A stretch of 64,000 bases of DNA from Pseudobacteroides cellulosolvens ATCC 35603 = DSM 2933 (GTDB lineage: Bacteria > Bacillota > Clostridia > Acetivibrionales > DSM-2933): NCBI RefSeq assembly GCF_001262605.1, contig NZ_LGTC01000001.1, positions 4,288,001 to 4,352,000 on the forward strand. Direction: 5' to 3'. The notes below the pieces were generated by a model. That model was not told the DNA's origin. It worked only from the letters and a program-made list of their open reading frames with translations, and made no database searches. A program made the translations under genes and the position numbers. Shown in pieces: positions 8,883 through 18,295 of this stretch. How positions within the stretch are numbered: position 1 is the stretch's first letter; every line of letters starts with the position of its first letter.

Positions 8883-9897
8883 TTATTTCATCTCCTCCGC
8901 CCCTGGAAATAACAATTTCACCTGCATCTTCAAGTTTTCTTATTACATTAACAATCTTTTGCTGTGCTTCTTCAACATCTTTAAGCCTTACAGGTCCCAT
9001 AAAATCTATATCCTCTTTTATCATCTCGGCCAGACGCTTTGACATATTTCCAAATATGAGCTTCTGAACCTCTTCTGTAGAACCCTTTAACGCAATTGCA
9101 AGCTGACTATTGTCCACTTCTCTCAAGAACCTTTGTATTGATCTATTATCAAGAGTCAATACATCTTCAAATACGAACATTCTCTTCTTAATTTCTTCTG
9201 CCAGATCAGTATCCTCAATTTCCAAGGTTTCCATAATGTATTTTTCTGTTCCTCTATCAACATTATTAAGTATATCAACAATAGACTGAACACCACCTGC
9301 TGCAGTAAAATCCTCCGTTACCAATGAAGAAAGCTTCTTCTCCAGCACCCTTTCAACCTCTTTTATAACTTCTGGCGAAGTCCTGTCCATGGTTGCTATT
9401 CTCCTTGCAACATCTGCCTGCTTATCTTGAGGTAAGGCAGATAGGACTATTGATGATTGTTGAGGCTTTAAATACGCAAGTATTAATGCTATTGTCTGAG
9501 GATGCTCATTCTGTATAAAGTTCAGAAGCTGAGACGGATCAGCTTTTCTGACAAAATCAAAGGGTCTTACCTGCAGCGATACGGTAAGCTTGTTAATTAC
9601 CTCCAAAGCTTTTTGCGTACCCAATGCCTTTTCAAGAATTTCCTTTGCATAATTAATACCGCCTTCTGCTATATATTCTTGTGCAAGGCATATTTGGTAA
9701 AATTCCTCCAGCACTCGTTCCTTGTCCTCGGGTGTAACTGTCCTGATATTTGCAATTTCAAGTGTAAGCTGTTCAATCTCTTCTTCTTTTAAGTGTTTGA
9801 AAATTTCGGCAGACTTCTCAGGCCCAAGAGATATTAAAAGCATTGCTGCCTTAGTCTTTCCGTTATAATCACCTTTAATACCACTATTACGACTCAC
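8875..9897 (-). CDS. fliG: Flagellar motor switch protein FliG
   Basis: FliG sits on the MS ring, forms the C ring with FliM and FliN, and contacts the stator to generate torque. The 340-residue length, the N-terminal 'KAAMLLISLGPEKSAEIFKH', the EHPQTIA motif ('NEHPQTIALILAYLKP') and the charged C-terminal torque domain ('DVLTLDNRSIQRFLREVDNS') are all typical. It starts at GTG 9897 with a poly-G ribosome site nine bases upstream. Gene order fliF-fliG-fliH is conserved. Confidence 0.97.
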   Translation of the reverse strand: MSRNSGIKGDYNGKTKAAMLLISLGPEKSAEIFKHLKEEEIEQLTLEIANIRTVTPEDKERVLEEFYQICLAQEYIAEGGINYAKEILEKALGTQKALEVINKLTVSLQVRPFDFVRKADPSQLLNFIQNEHPQTIALILAYLKPQQSSIVLSALPQDKQADVARRIATMDRTSPEVIKEVERVLEKKLSSLVTEDFTAAGGVQSIVDILNNVDRGTEKYIMETLEIEDTDLAEEIKKRMFVFEDVLTLDNRSIQRFLREVDNSQLAIALKGSTEEVQKLIFGNMSKRLAEMIKEDIDFMGPVRLKDVEEAQQKIVNVIRKLEDAGEIVISRGGGDEIIV

Positions 9898-9966
9898 CTT
9901 CTAATTCCCCCCAGCAAGTTTTATAATACCCGAATATGGATCTTATCTATATGGTTATTTCTTAGC

Positions 9967-11568
9967 CTACTCCCAATCATCTGAAAGCCAAGTCCTTAAT
10001 AACTGTGCAACCGAATCAGGTTTTTGCTTGACAAACTTCTCAATCTGCTTCTTAACCTCAGATTTTTCTTCCATATCAATTTCCTGAATTTCTTCTTCAA
10101 ATTCATCACCAACTGTTACATCAAATCCACCTACACCTGCTGCAGCTAAAGCAGGCTCGGCTACTGGAGCCGGTTCTTGCTTTTCTCCTTTTTTCTTCCT
10201 TGGTATAAGTGCTATCATAAGCCCTAAAGTAAGAAGCAGAAGTAGTGCAAAGAATCCATATGCATTAACAAGCTCTTTTATGGTATCAGCCAGCGACTTG
10301 GTTTCTATAGCTTCAGGTGCCATTTTATATTTGTTGACCGATATATTGGCCACGGGTATTCCGGTAGCCCTGCTCACATCACTTTTAATAGAATCAATGA
10401 AAGCCGTTGTAATATTCTTATCATCCTTAACCCGTCTTCCATAGTATAGTGCAACGGTCATGGTGGATTTCTCCATATTCATTGCTCCTAATGCTTTTTC
10501 CTCATCGGTCACCGTTCTTTTGTATTCATTATTAATCTTCTCGGATGACTTGTCATATGAAGAATTGCCATCTGAATTTATAGGGTATGTAGTGGTGTCT
10601 CCTGGGTTAGAGTCGGTTCCGGGAACTCCCGATGCGTTGCCGTTAACAAGCTTTTCCTTTGTCTCCTCCGAGCTGATTATGGCTGGGCCGTCCAAACCCG
10701 TTCCGTTGGATATATCACTAATCTTTCTTGTCATTTTGTCAAAATCAAGCACTGGGTTTACTACAGCCCTTATGCTTTCAAAGCTGTCAAGGGGCACCTT
10801 GTTGTACAGATTATATACACTGTTCTCAAGTGCTCTTTTCATTCTTTGCTTCATGTCATATTGGTTATTCGCTTCATTTATTGTGCTGTCTATTGATTGA
10901 TTATTCAAAATATTTAGATTGTTATCAAGAACAGTAACATCCTTTGGTTCAAGCCCAACAACACTAGATGCAACCATCATAACAATACCCTGAACCTGTT
11001 TTTCAGTAAGCTCACTCTTTGGTTTAATGATTACATTTGCAGAAGGCTTTTCATTATCCTTCTCATCAATCACAAAGGGAGTTTCTTCAGGTTTGGATAT
11101 TGTGACGCTTGCATCCTCAATATTATCAGCCAGCATTTTTAGTTTTGTGCTTAGGGTTGACTCATCATAATGCTGCCAAAGCTTTTGTTTATCACTTTCA
11201 GTTGTGTTAATTTTAATTGAACTGAAAGCATCCTCAAAGGTCATGCCGCTTTTAGGATAGCCGCCCTGTATTAATGCTACCTGTGCTTTATTATTGTCTT
11301 TTGAGTCAATAAGAATAGTACCGGAATTCTGATCCAGTTTAAACTTGATATTTTGATCCTGGAGAATTTTAGTCATCTCACTGATATCTTTTTGATTGGA
11401 ACTTTTAATAAGAGGCACATAGCTTGATCTGGTCGCCAAAACTATGCTGGTTGTCAGAACAGCCAGCAAAATAGCAGAAATAATATAAATACGTTTTCTT
11501 TGAGATTTATCGAGAGCCTTCCATAAATCAGCAGCTTTTTGCTGTAGCCTCGAAATAAATTCAGGCAT
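9967..11568 (-). CDS. fliF: Flagellar MS-ring protein FliF
   Basis: FliF forms the membrane MS ring, the base of the flagellum. An N-terminal membrane helix (about 27-46), YscJ/FliF ring-building domains ('ALIQGGYPKSGMTFEDAF'), a second membrane helix near residue 445-465 and a C-terminal cytoplasmic FliG-binding acidic tail are visible. I choose the ATG at 11568 (MPEFISRLQQ) because AAAGGTGG precedes it. The upstream in-frame ATG at 11616 lacks a good site. Length of about 533 residues is normal. Confidence 0.95.
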   Translation of the reverse strand: MPEFISRLQQKAADLWKALDKSQRKRIYIISAILLAVLTTSIVLATRSSYVPLIKSSNQKDISEMTKILQDQNIKFKLDQNSGTILIDSKDNNKAQVALIQGGYPKSGMTFEDAFSSIKINTTESDKQKLWQHYDESTLSTKLKMLADNIEDASVTISKPEETPFVIDEKDNEKPSANVIIKPKSELTEKQVQGIVMMVASSVVGLEPKDVTVLDNNLNILNNQSIDSTINEANNQYDMKQRMKRALENSVYNLYNKVPLDSFESIRAVVNPVLDFDKMTRKISDISNGTGLDGPAIISSEETKEKLVNGNASGVPGTDSNPGDTTTYPINSDGNSSYDKSSEKINNEYKRTVTDEEKALGAMNMEKSTMTVALYYGRRVKDDKNITTAFIDSIKSDVSRATGIPVANISVNKYKMAPEAIETKSLADTIKELVNAYGFFALLLLLTLGLMIALIPRKKKGEKQEPAPVAEPALAAAGVGGFDVTVGDEFEEEIQEIDMEEKSEVKKQIEKFVKQKPDSVAQLLRTWLSDDWE

Positions 11569-11719
11569 AATTACACCACCTTTTACAGAGCTTTCTCTTC
11601 CGTGAAAAATTTCCAATCCTAGAATACTTTAAATTCCAATACTTTTCCCCATTTATCTCCGTTCAGGCATTGCTATATGAAAAAATGTTATTAAATAAGT
11701 ATCACCACTTATTGGTTTT

Positions 11720-12022
11720 CTAAATTTGCATTCTCATTATTTCGCTGTACGCATCAAGAATCTTGTTTCTGATTTGCATAGTCAGCTGCAGTGCCACTTC
11801 TGCCTTCTCTCCGGCAATTAAGACCTCATGGATATTATCAGTTCTGCCCACAGCTAAATTTTCGGTAAGTTCTTTAGATTGAATCTGTAAGTCATTTACA
11901 GAGTTGATGGCATTATTAAAAATTTCAGCAAAGTTTAGTCCCTTATTTTCAGTATTAGGGACATTTCTATCAAAAACAATGGGAGATATTGCATTAAAAC
12001 CGTTTACAGAATTAACAGCCAT
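11720..12022 (-). CDS. fliE: Flagellar hook-basal body protein FliE
   Basis: FliE joins the MS ring to the proximal rod. The 100-residue length and C-terminal 'EKAEVALQLTMQIRNKILDA' followed by YSEIMRMQI are characteristic. It is encoded between flgC and fliF as in most bacteria. Confidence 0.95.
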   Translation of the reverse strand: MAVNSVNGFNAISPIVFDRNVPNTENKGLNFAEIFNNAINSVNDLQIQSKELTENLAVGRTDNIHEVLIAGEKAEVALQLTMQIRNKILDAYSEIMRMQI

Positions 12023-12114
12023 AGCTTCCTCCAGATATTTAATAAAGTTAAAAGTAATTATTGGCTTGCTAAGATATGATTAAATATGTATAATCCCATA
12101 CATTAGGCACTTGT

Positions 12115-12558
12115 TTATCTACCTATGTCAAGGGCTTTCATAGCCATACTTTTTGTGGTATTGATTGCCGTAACATTAGCTTCATAAGATCTGGTAGCCG
12201 AAATCATGTTTATCATTTCGGTCAGGACGTCAACATTGGGCATACTGACATACCCATCTTTATCCGCATCCGGATGCCCTGGATTGTAAATCTTTTTCAA
12301 AGGAGACGGGTCCTCAACAATATTGCTTACCCTAACACCATTTCCAGCAATTTTATCTTTACTGCCAGTATTTAAATATTCTGAAAACGGAGCTTTAGTA
12401 GATTTTTCTTCAAAAACCACCAGTTTTCTCCTATAGGGCTGCCCATTTTCATTTCTGGTTGTTTCAGCATTAGCAATATTCTGGGATATTATATCCATTC
12501 TTAAACGCTGGGCAGTAAGCCCTGTAGAGCTTATATCAAGAGAACTGAAGTATCCCAT
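12115..12558 (-). CDS. flgC: Flagellar proximal rod protein FlgC
   Basis: FlgC is a proximal rod subunit. The N-terminal rod motif 'FSSLDISSTGLTAQRLRMDI' with 'SQNIANAETT', and the C-terminal 'MINMISATRSYEANVTAINT' with 'MAMKALDIGR', are diagnostic. The protein is 147 residues, as expected. It lies three bases from flgB. Confidence 0.96.
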   Translation of the reverse strand: MGYFSSLDISSTGLTAQRLRMDIISQNIANAETTRNENGQPYRRKLVVFEEKSTKAPFSEYLNTGSKDKIAGNGVRVSNIVEDPSPLKKIYNPGHPDADKDGYVSMPNVDVLTEMINMISATRSYEANVTAINTTKSMAMKALDIGR

Positions 12559-12561
12559 TTA

Positions 12562-12975
12562 TTATTTTCTCCCTTCACTAATTACTGATTTAAGAGTTCT
12601 AAATTGCCCAGATAGCTTTTGAACTAACGCATTATAAATAATATTATTCTTAGCCATCAAAGCCATCTCTGCATCGATATCCACATTATTACCATCAAGT
12701 CTCATTTCCAAAGTAGTATTATCCTCTGTAATGGTAATATTAGCATTATTTAGTTCTGTTCCTCCAATGGGAATATGCTTTTTATCGGTACGGAAGCCTC
12801 TGAAGTTGCTGCTATCCAAAGCATCGCTGAGAACCTTTTCAAATGCTACTGTCTTTCTTTTATAATTTGGCGTATCTATATTGGCTATATTTTGTGTAAT
12901 TGCTTCATTCCTCATCACTGTGCCATCTATTGCCTTTTCCAATATCCTAGTATTATTAAATAACCCTCCAACCAT
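12562..12975 (-). CDS. flgB: Flagellar proximal rod protein FlgB
   Basis: FlgB forms part of the proximal rod and is the first gene of this flagellar operon. The protein contains 'MRNEAITQNIANIDTPNYKR' near the N-terminus and the helical C-terminus 'NNIIYNALVQKLSGQFRTLK'. The 137-residue length is typical. The ATG at 12975 is preceded by GAAGGGGG. The 418-bp gap upstream should hold the operon promoter; no sigma-28 type -35/-10 was recognised. Confidence 0.95.
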   Translation of the reverse strand: MVGGLFNNTRILEKAIDGTVMRNEAITQNIANIDTPNYKRKTVAFEKVLSDALDSSNFRGFRTDKKHIPIGGTELNNANITITEDNTTLEMRLDGNNVDIDAEMALMAKNNIIYNALVQKLSGQFRTLKSVISEGRK

Positions 12976-13393
12976 TGGTTATCCCCCTTCCGGTGGAATT
13001 TACAAAATGATAGAACATACGCACACATATACAAAAATTATTTAATTAATGATATTAAGCATAAAATATTTGAATAATATATTTTTTGAAGTACTCTTAC
13101 TGATAATTTAATTCGACAAAACTTTTGATTTCTCTAAATAAAAAGTCTATTATTGATGTGTTAAAGCACTAAGAAGACAATGTATCGGTCATACAATTAC
13201 ATAATATCATATTTTTCTATGAAATTCAACAAAAAATGCACATGGAAAAATATATGCCGTTATATAAGGAATATTACAAAAATAAATAACTGCCTTATAT
13301 CCTCCATAGATAACAGGCAGCTTATATAATATTTTTTATAATTCGATATATTAACAAAAATCAATTAGGCATTCCTTAGTCAATTGTCAGGTC
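12976..13393. other. Intergenic region upstream of flgB
   Basis: About 418 bp of AT-rich DNA separates trmFO from flgB. It holds the probable trmFO terminator (13275-13320) and must contain the flagellar operon promoter. No gene, known riboswitch or codY-like ORF is visible; codY often occupies this position in relatives. Confidence 0.5.
13275..13320 (-). terminator. Probable trmFO terminator
   Basis: On the minus strand CTGCCT (13320 side) pairs with AGGCAG (13290 side) with additional TTATC/GATAT pairing near the loop. It is followed by a T-rich stretch (TTATTTATTTTT). It lies about 75-120 bases after the trmFO stop. Confidence 0.6.
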
Positions 13394-14716
13394 TTAGGAA
13401 AACAACTCTTCGATTTCATTTTTTATTTCCATCACTTTACCTAAAGCCCTCTGGGATATTTCAAAGTTCTTCTTTCTTTTGTCCCTGATTCTTATATCCA
13501 ATCCATCCATCAATCCGAAATTTACATTCATTGGCTGAAAATCCTTTACTGCAGGGTTGGAAATATAGCTGCTTAGTGATCCTAAAGCAGTAACTTTCGG
13601 AAAAAGCACCACATCCTTACCAATATATCTTAATGCAGCGTTAATACCTGCTACCATTCCTGATGAAGCTGATTCAACATACCCTTCTACCCCGGTCATC
13701 TGGCCTGCAAAAAACAGATTTGGCTTTTCCATAAGCCTGTAAGCTCCATCCAACTTGCCCGGCGAGTTAATAAATGTATTTCGGTGCATAACTCCATACC
13801 TTACAAACTCTGCATTTTCCAGACCAGGTATAAGTCCGAAAACCCTCTTTTGCTCAGGCCATTTAAGCCTCGTCTGAAATCCTACTATGTTATACAGCGT
13901 TCCTTCTGCATTATCCTGTCTTAACTGAACCACTGCATAAGGTTCTTTACCGGTATTGGGATCAACAAGCCCTACAGGCTTTAACGGACCAAATCTTAAT
14001 GTGTCCTTCCCTCTTTGAGCCATACTCTCTACCGGCATACAGCCTTCAAATACCGCATTCTTTTCAAAGTCCTTTATATCAGCAGTTTGTGCGTTAATGA
14101 GTTCGTTTAAAAAGTACTCATATTGCTCCCTATTCATAGGACAATTAATATAGTCATCTGTTCCTCTGCCATATCTGGCAGCCCTAAAGGCTTTGCTCAT
14201 ATCAATTGAATTATATTCAACTATAGGAGCAGCCGCATCAAAAAAGTAAAGATATTCTTTTCCGATCAAGTTTCCCAGATATCCGGAGAAATCATCTGAT
14301 GTCAGAGGACCTGTTGCTATTATAGTGATTCCATCTTCCGGTAAACTCTTTATTTCCTCACTTATAATTTCAATATTTTCTGCTTTCTTTAAAAGTTCGG
14401 TAACCATTTCTGAAAACCCGGTTCTATCAACTGCCAACGCTCCTCCTGCAGGTACAGAAGTGGCATCTGCACACTTCAATATAATAGAATCGAATATTCT
14501 CATTTCCTCTTTTAAAAGGCCTACCGCATTTTCAAGTTGTGCCGAACGCAGAGAATTGCTGCAAACAAGCTCCGCAAAAGTTTCCAAATGATGAGCTGGT
14601 GAAAGTTTATGGGGTTTCATTTCATACAACTTTACTTTTATTCCTCTTTTGGCAATTTGCCATGCTGCTTCACTACCCGCAAGCCCGGCACCAATAACAT
14701 TTATATAATCAACCAT
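13394..14716 (-). CDS. trmFO: tRNA (uracil-54-C5) methyltransferase TrmFO, folate-dependent
   Basis: TrmFO methylates U54 of tRNA to ribothymidine using methylene-tetrahydrofolate and FAD. The N-terminal dinucleotide fold 'VIGAGLAGSEAAWQIAKRG', the central 'CPMNREQYEYFLNELI', and 'FAGQMTGVEGYVESASSGMV' are hallmarks of the family. The 440-residue length is normal. It sits downstream of topA, the conserved topA-trmFO arrangement of Firmicutes. Confidence 0.96.
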   Translation of the reverse strand: MVDYINVIGAGLAGSEAAWQIAKRGIKVKLYEMKPHKLSPAHHLETFAELVCSNSLRSAQLENAVGLLKEEMRIFDSIILKCADATSVPAGGALAVDRTGFSEMVTELLKKAENIEIISEEIKSLPEDGITIIATGPLTSDDFSGYLGNLIGKEYLYFFDAAAPIVEYNSIDMSKAFRAARYGRGTDDYINCPMNREQYEYFLNELINAQTADIKDFEKNAVFEGCMPVESMAQRGKDTLRFGPLKPVGLVDPNTGKEPYAVVQLRQDNAEGTLYNIVGFQTRLKWPEQKRVFGLIPGLENAEFVRYGVMHRNTFINSPGKLDGAYRLMEKPNLFFAGQMTGVEGYVESASSGMVAGINAALRYIGKDVVLFPKVTALGSLSSYISNPAVKDFQPMNVNFGLMDGLDIRIRDKRKKNFEISQRALGKVMEIKNEIEELFS

Positions 14717-14771
14717 CTATGTCACATTTCCTTTTTAGTCATTAGTTAGTTATTCATTAAATATTTCCTGA

Positions 14772-16856
14772 CTATTCCTTTGGTTTTACATAATCACAAC
14801 CTTCTTTGCTGCACTTTATGGTCTCTTTTTTTCCTGATGCATGGGAAACCAAAAAGCTATCGCATTTCGGACATTTTTCATCAGTAGGCTTATCCCAAGT
14901 CATAAACCCACATTCAGTTCTATTCTCACAGCTAAAATATTTTCTTCCTTTTTTGGTCTTCCTTATTACAACCTTGCCTCCACATTTAGGGCAGTTAACT
15001 CCTGCCTCTTCCACAATAGGCTTTGAGTTCCAACACTCAGGAAAACCGGGACAAGCCAGAAACTTACCGAATCTACCCATCTTAACGACCATATTTTTAC
15101 CGCATTTTTCGCATATAACATCCGAAACCTCAACAGGTATTTCAACCTGACCGATACTTTCTTCTGCTTCAGTCAACACAACAGCAAAATCCTTGTAAAA
15201 ATCCTTCATGATTTCTACCCATCTTTTACCTCCAACCTCCACTGCATCAAGCTTATTTTCCATTTGAGCAGTAAATTGGATATCAACTATATCCTTAAAG
15301 TTATTCTTCATAATATCAGTAACAATCTTACCCAGCTCAGTCGGGAACAGAAGCTTTTTATCCTTTTCTACATATCCCCTGGCAAGTATGGTTGTAATGG
15401 TAGGTGCATAAGTACTTGGCCTTCCTATACCCTTTTCCTCCAATGTTTTTACCAGTGAAGCTTCTGTGTATCTTGGCGGCGGTTGAGTAAAGTGCTGCTT
15501 TGGATCAAGTTTTTTGAGATCAAGCTCTTCTCCTTCTTCCAAAGCTGGAATATTGGTTTCAGCACTTTCTCCATCGTCATCTCTGCCTTCAATATATACA
15601 GACATAAAACCGGAAAATTTTACTTTAGAACCAGCTGATTTAAAAATATATTTTCCAACATTAATATCCACACTAAGCGTATCGTATACTGCTGATGACA
15701 TCTGGCTTGCAACAAACCTTTCCCAAATCAGCTTATACAGTTTATATTGCTCATTTGACAATGAATCCTTGATTTCGTCGGGATTTAAGCTTATATAAGT
15801 CGGCCTTATGGATTCATGTGCATCCTGTGAAGCAGACTTATTTTTATAAACCCTTGCTTCCTGAGGCACAAAATTTTCTCCATACTTTTCCTTTATATAC
15901 TCTCTTGTTTCACCCTGAGCTTCTGTCGATACTCTGGTAGAATCAGTTCTTATATATGTTACAAGACCCATTGCACCATGTCCTTTAACCTCTACTCCCT
16001 CATAAAGCTGCTGGGCAACCATCATTGTCTTCTTGGTTGTAAAGCCCAGTTTTCTTGCTGCTTCCTGCTGCATTGTACTGGTTATAAAAGGAGGTGCAGG
16101 TGTCCGTTTCTTTTCACTTTTCTTTACCTTTGTTACAACATACTTTTTGCCGTCAATTGCCTTTATTATCTCATTAACCTTGGCTTCATCACTTAATTCA
16201 ATCTTTCCTTCGGTATTTCCATGAAATTTTGCATTAAATGGTGTCTTCCCTTTAAGCTGGCTGAGTTTTGCATCAATAGTCCAATATTCTTCCGGAACAA
16301 AATTCTCTATTTCTTCTTCCCTGTCACTTATAAGCCTTGTGGCAACTGATTGAACCCTGCCGGCACTTAAGCCTTTCTTGACTTTTTTCCATAGCAGAGG
16401 ACTGATTTTATAACCGACTATTCTGTCCAAAACTCTTCTAGCCTGTTGTGCATCAACCAGATTTAAATCAATTTTTCTTGGTGCCTTTATCGCATTTTTA
16501 ACAGCATTTTTTGTAATTTCATTAAATGTTATTCTGCACCTATCATCTTCATTTATATTTAATATATTAGCTAAATGCCATGATATAGCCTCACCCTCAC
16601 GGTCAGGGTCAGTTGCAAGGTATATCTTTTCAGCGTTTTTAGCCTCTTTCTTTAATTTTGCTATCAGATCACCTTTTCCCCTAATAGTAATATACTTGGG
16701 TTCAAAATTGTTATCGATATCAACCCCCATTTGGCTCTTGGGCAAATCCCTTACATGACCCATGGAAGCTGTTATCTTATACCCTTTTCCCAAAAACTTT
16801 CCTATAGTTTTAGCTTTTGCAGGCGACTCAACAATTACCAAATTACCAGCCATCAT
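14772..16856 (-). CDS. topA: DNA topoisomerase I
   Basis: Type IA topoisomerase that relaxes negatively supercoiled DNA. It shows the TOPRIM start 'LVIVESPAKAKTIGKFLGKG', the acidic 'YLATDPDREGEAISWHLA', the active-site tyrosine motif 'GLVTYIRTDSTRVS', and the C-terminal 'GIGRPSTYAPTITT'. Three C4 zinc-ribbon repeats end the protein (about residues 580-690). Length of 694 is normal. ATG at 16856 or 16853 both fit the GGAGG site. It is preceded by dprA and followed by trmFO. Confidence 0.97.
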   Translation of the reverse strand: MMAGNLVIVESPAKAKTIGKFLGKGYKITASMGHVRDLPKSQMGVDIDNNFEPKYITIRGKGDLIAKLKKEAKNAEKIYLATDPDREGEAISWHLANILNINEDDRCRITFNEITKNAVKNAIKAPRKIDLNLVDAQQARRVLDRIVGYKISPLLWKKVKKGLSAGRVQSVATRLISDREEEIENFVPEEYWTIDAKLSQLKGKTPFNAKFHGNTEGKIELSDEAKVNEIIKAIDGKKYVVTKVKKSEKKRTPAPPFITSTMQQEAARKLGFTTKKTMMVAQQLYEGVEVKGHGAMGLVTYIRTDSTRVSTEAQGETREYIKEKYGENFVPQEARVYKNKSASQDAHESIRPTYISLNPDEIKDSLSNEQYKLYKLIWERFVASQMSSAVYDTLSVDINVGKYIFKSAGSKVKFSGFMSVYIEGRDDDGESAETNIPALEEGEELDLKKLDPKQHFTQPPPRYTEASLVKTLEEKGIGRPSTYAPTITTILARGYVEKDKKLLFPTELGKIVTDIMKNNFKDIVDIQFTAQMENKLDAVEVGGKRWVEIMKDFYKDFAVVLTEAEESIGQVEIPVEVSDVICEKCGKNMVVKMGRFGKFLACPGFPECWNSKPIVEEAGVNCPKCGGKVVIRKTKKGRKYFSCENRTECGFMTWDKPTDEKCPKCDSFLVSHASGKKETIKCSKEGCDYVKPKE

Positions 16857-16876
16857 AATCCTCCGTAATCTGCTTT

Positions 16877-17986
16877 TTAATCTTTAATCCTAAAAATCTT
16901 ACCGGGTATTTGCTCCACTACCCCTTTTAGTTCAAGCATTACAAGCAAAGAACCTACAACCTTTATGCTAAACCCACTCTTCTTTGTAAGCTCATCGATG
17001 TGTAATGGCTCAAGCTTTAGACATTCAACCAGTTTTCTCTCTTCGCTGTTTAGCCCTTTGAACAAGGCTTCATCATAAGTCCTATAACTATGTTTAGTAT
17101 CACCACTATCAGTTATACCATAATTAATCAATTCCTCCAATATATCTTCAACGCTTGTTACGATTTTTGCTCCATCCTTGATCAACTTATTAGTGCCTTT
17201 ACTATTCATACTACTAATATTTCCAGGGACTGCAAATACCTCTCTTCCTTGCTCTAATGCAAACTCGGCAGTTATTAATGATCCGCTTCTTTCTCCTGCT
17301 TCTATAACCACCACACCAATAGACATTCCGCTTATAATTCTATTCCTGGCAGGAAAGTTGGAAGGAACCGGCGGAGTACCTGGAGGATACTCTGATATAA
17401 CTGCACCTTTTTGAGTTACTTCCGAAATAAGTCCTCTGTTCTCCGGAGGATAAGCTATATCAGCACCGCAGCCTAAAACTCCTATTGTTCTTCCTGTTTC
17501 TTTTGCTCCCTTATGTGCATTGGTGTCTATTCCCCTTGCCATACCGCTAACTACTGTCAGGCCAACTCCTGCTAATGTATATGATAGGGATTCAGCCATT
17601 TTTATTCCATAATATGTTGCTCTTCTTGCACCAACTACTGCAATACATTTTTCATTTTTTAGTATATTCCCTCTTACATATAAAATTATAGGAGGATCAT
17701 ATATATTTTTTAAATAATAGGGATATTTTTCATCCCTAATAGTAATTATATCTATTTTTTGATCTTTTGCTACTTTTAAATGCTTATAAGCATCTTCCCT
17801 GAACTTTCCATCCATTAAGGATTTTATCGCTTGGCGATTCAGAAAAGTTGCTTTATTTAATTCTGCCTCTGAAGCATGCCATATATTCTTTGGATGCTCA
17901 AAAAAATTTATAAGCTTACTGCATTTTACAGGACCAAAACCTGGTATTGAATTTAACCAAACCCAATATATCAATTGTTCTTCCAT
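16877..17986 (-). CDS. dprA: DNA-processing protein DprA
   Basis: DprA binds incoming single-stranded DNA and loads RecA during transformation. The Rossmann-fold core 'AVVGARRATYYGIKMAESLS', 'GLTVVSGMARGIDTNAHKGA', 'GVLGCGADIAYPPENRGLIS' and 'GSLITAEFALEQGREVFAVP' are classic. A C-terminal winged-helix domain follows ('LHIDELTKKSGFSIKVVGSL'). I start at ATG 17986 (MEEQLIYW), which has an AGGT-type site; the longer ORF to 18046 adds an unlikely N-terminus. In relatives dprA follows yifB directly, but here about 4.2 kb of other genes intervene. Confidence 0.95.
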   Translation of the reverse strand: MEEQLIYWVWLNSIPGFGPVKCSKLINFFEHPKNIWHASEAELNKATFLNRQAIKSLMDGKFREDAYKHLKVAKDQKIDIITIRDEKYPYYLKNIYDPPIILYVRGNILKNEKCIAVVGARRATYYGIKMAESLSYTLAGVGLTVVSGMARGIDTNAHKGAKETGRTIGVLGCGADIAYPPENRGLISEVTQKGAVISEYPPGTPPVPSNFPARNRIISGMSIGVVVIEAGERSGSLITAEFALEQGREVFAVPGNISSMNSKGTNKLIKDGAKIVTSVEDILEELINYGITDSGDTKHSYRTYDEALFKGLNSEERKLVECLKLEPLHIDELTKKSGFSIKVVGSLLVMLELKGVVEQIPGKIFRIKD

Positions 17987-18121
17987 ACTTTTACCTCGTT
18001 TTATGAAGTATGCAATCACTAGGCTATTATACCATACAAAACACAAATAACAATAACTTTGTAACTATAAAAGATTATTAATCCTTACATTTGTCTATTG
18101 CGAATTAGTAATAACTAAAAT

Positions 18122-18209
18122 ATAACTTCCACTATAAATTTCGCTCATGTGTTGACTTAACTCGCCAACACCCGCTCAAAATTCGAAGTAATATTTTAGT
18201 CATTCCTTA
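18122..18209 (+). repeat. Dispersed 87-bp structured repeat, copy 2
   Basis: Begins ATAACTTCCACTATAAATTT and ends TCATTCCTTA, aligning end to end with copies at 6078-6164 (minus) and 63863-63948 (plus). The inner stem is GTGTTG/CAACAC and the outer stem ACTTC/GAAGT. It lies in the 310-bp gap between dprA and the DUF2161-like gene, which holds nothing else recognised. Confidence 0.75.
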
Positions 18210-18295
18210 ACTTGTTTACACATATATATCGTAAAAATATGGATAAAGATTAAGTCCATTTCAAAAATACAGAAAATATTTATATTATAGTTATT

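Noticed and set aside
13005..13025. GAACATACGCAC as a LexA box before flgB
   Set aside because: The right half-site GTTYG is not matched, unlike the perfect box at 36274.
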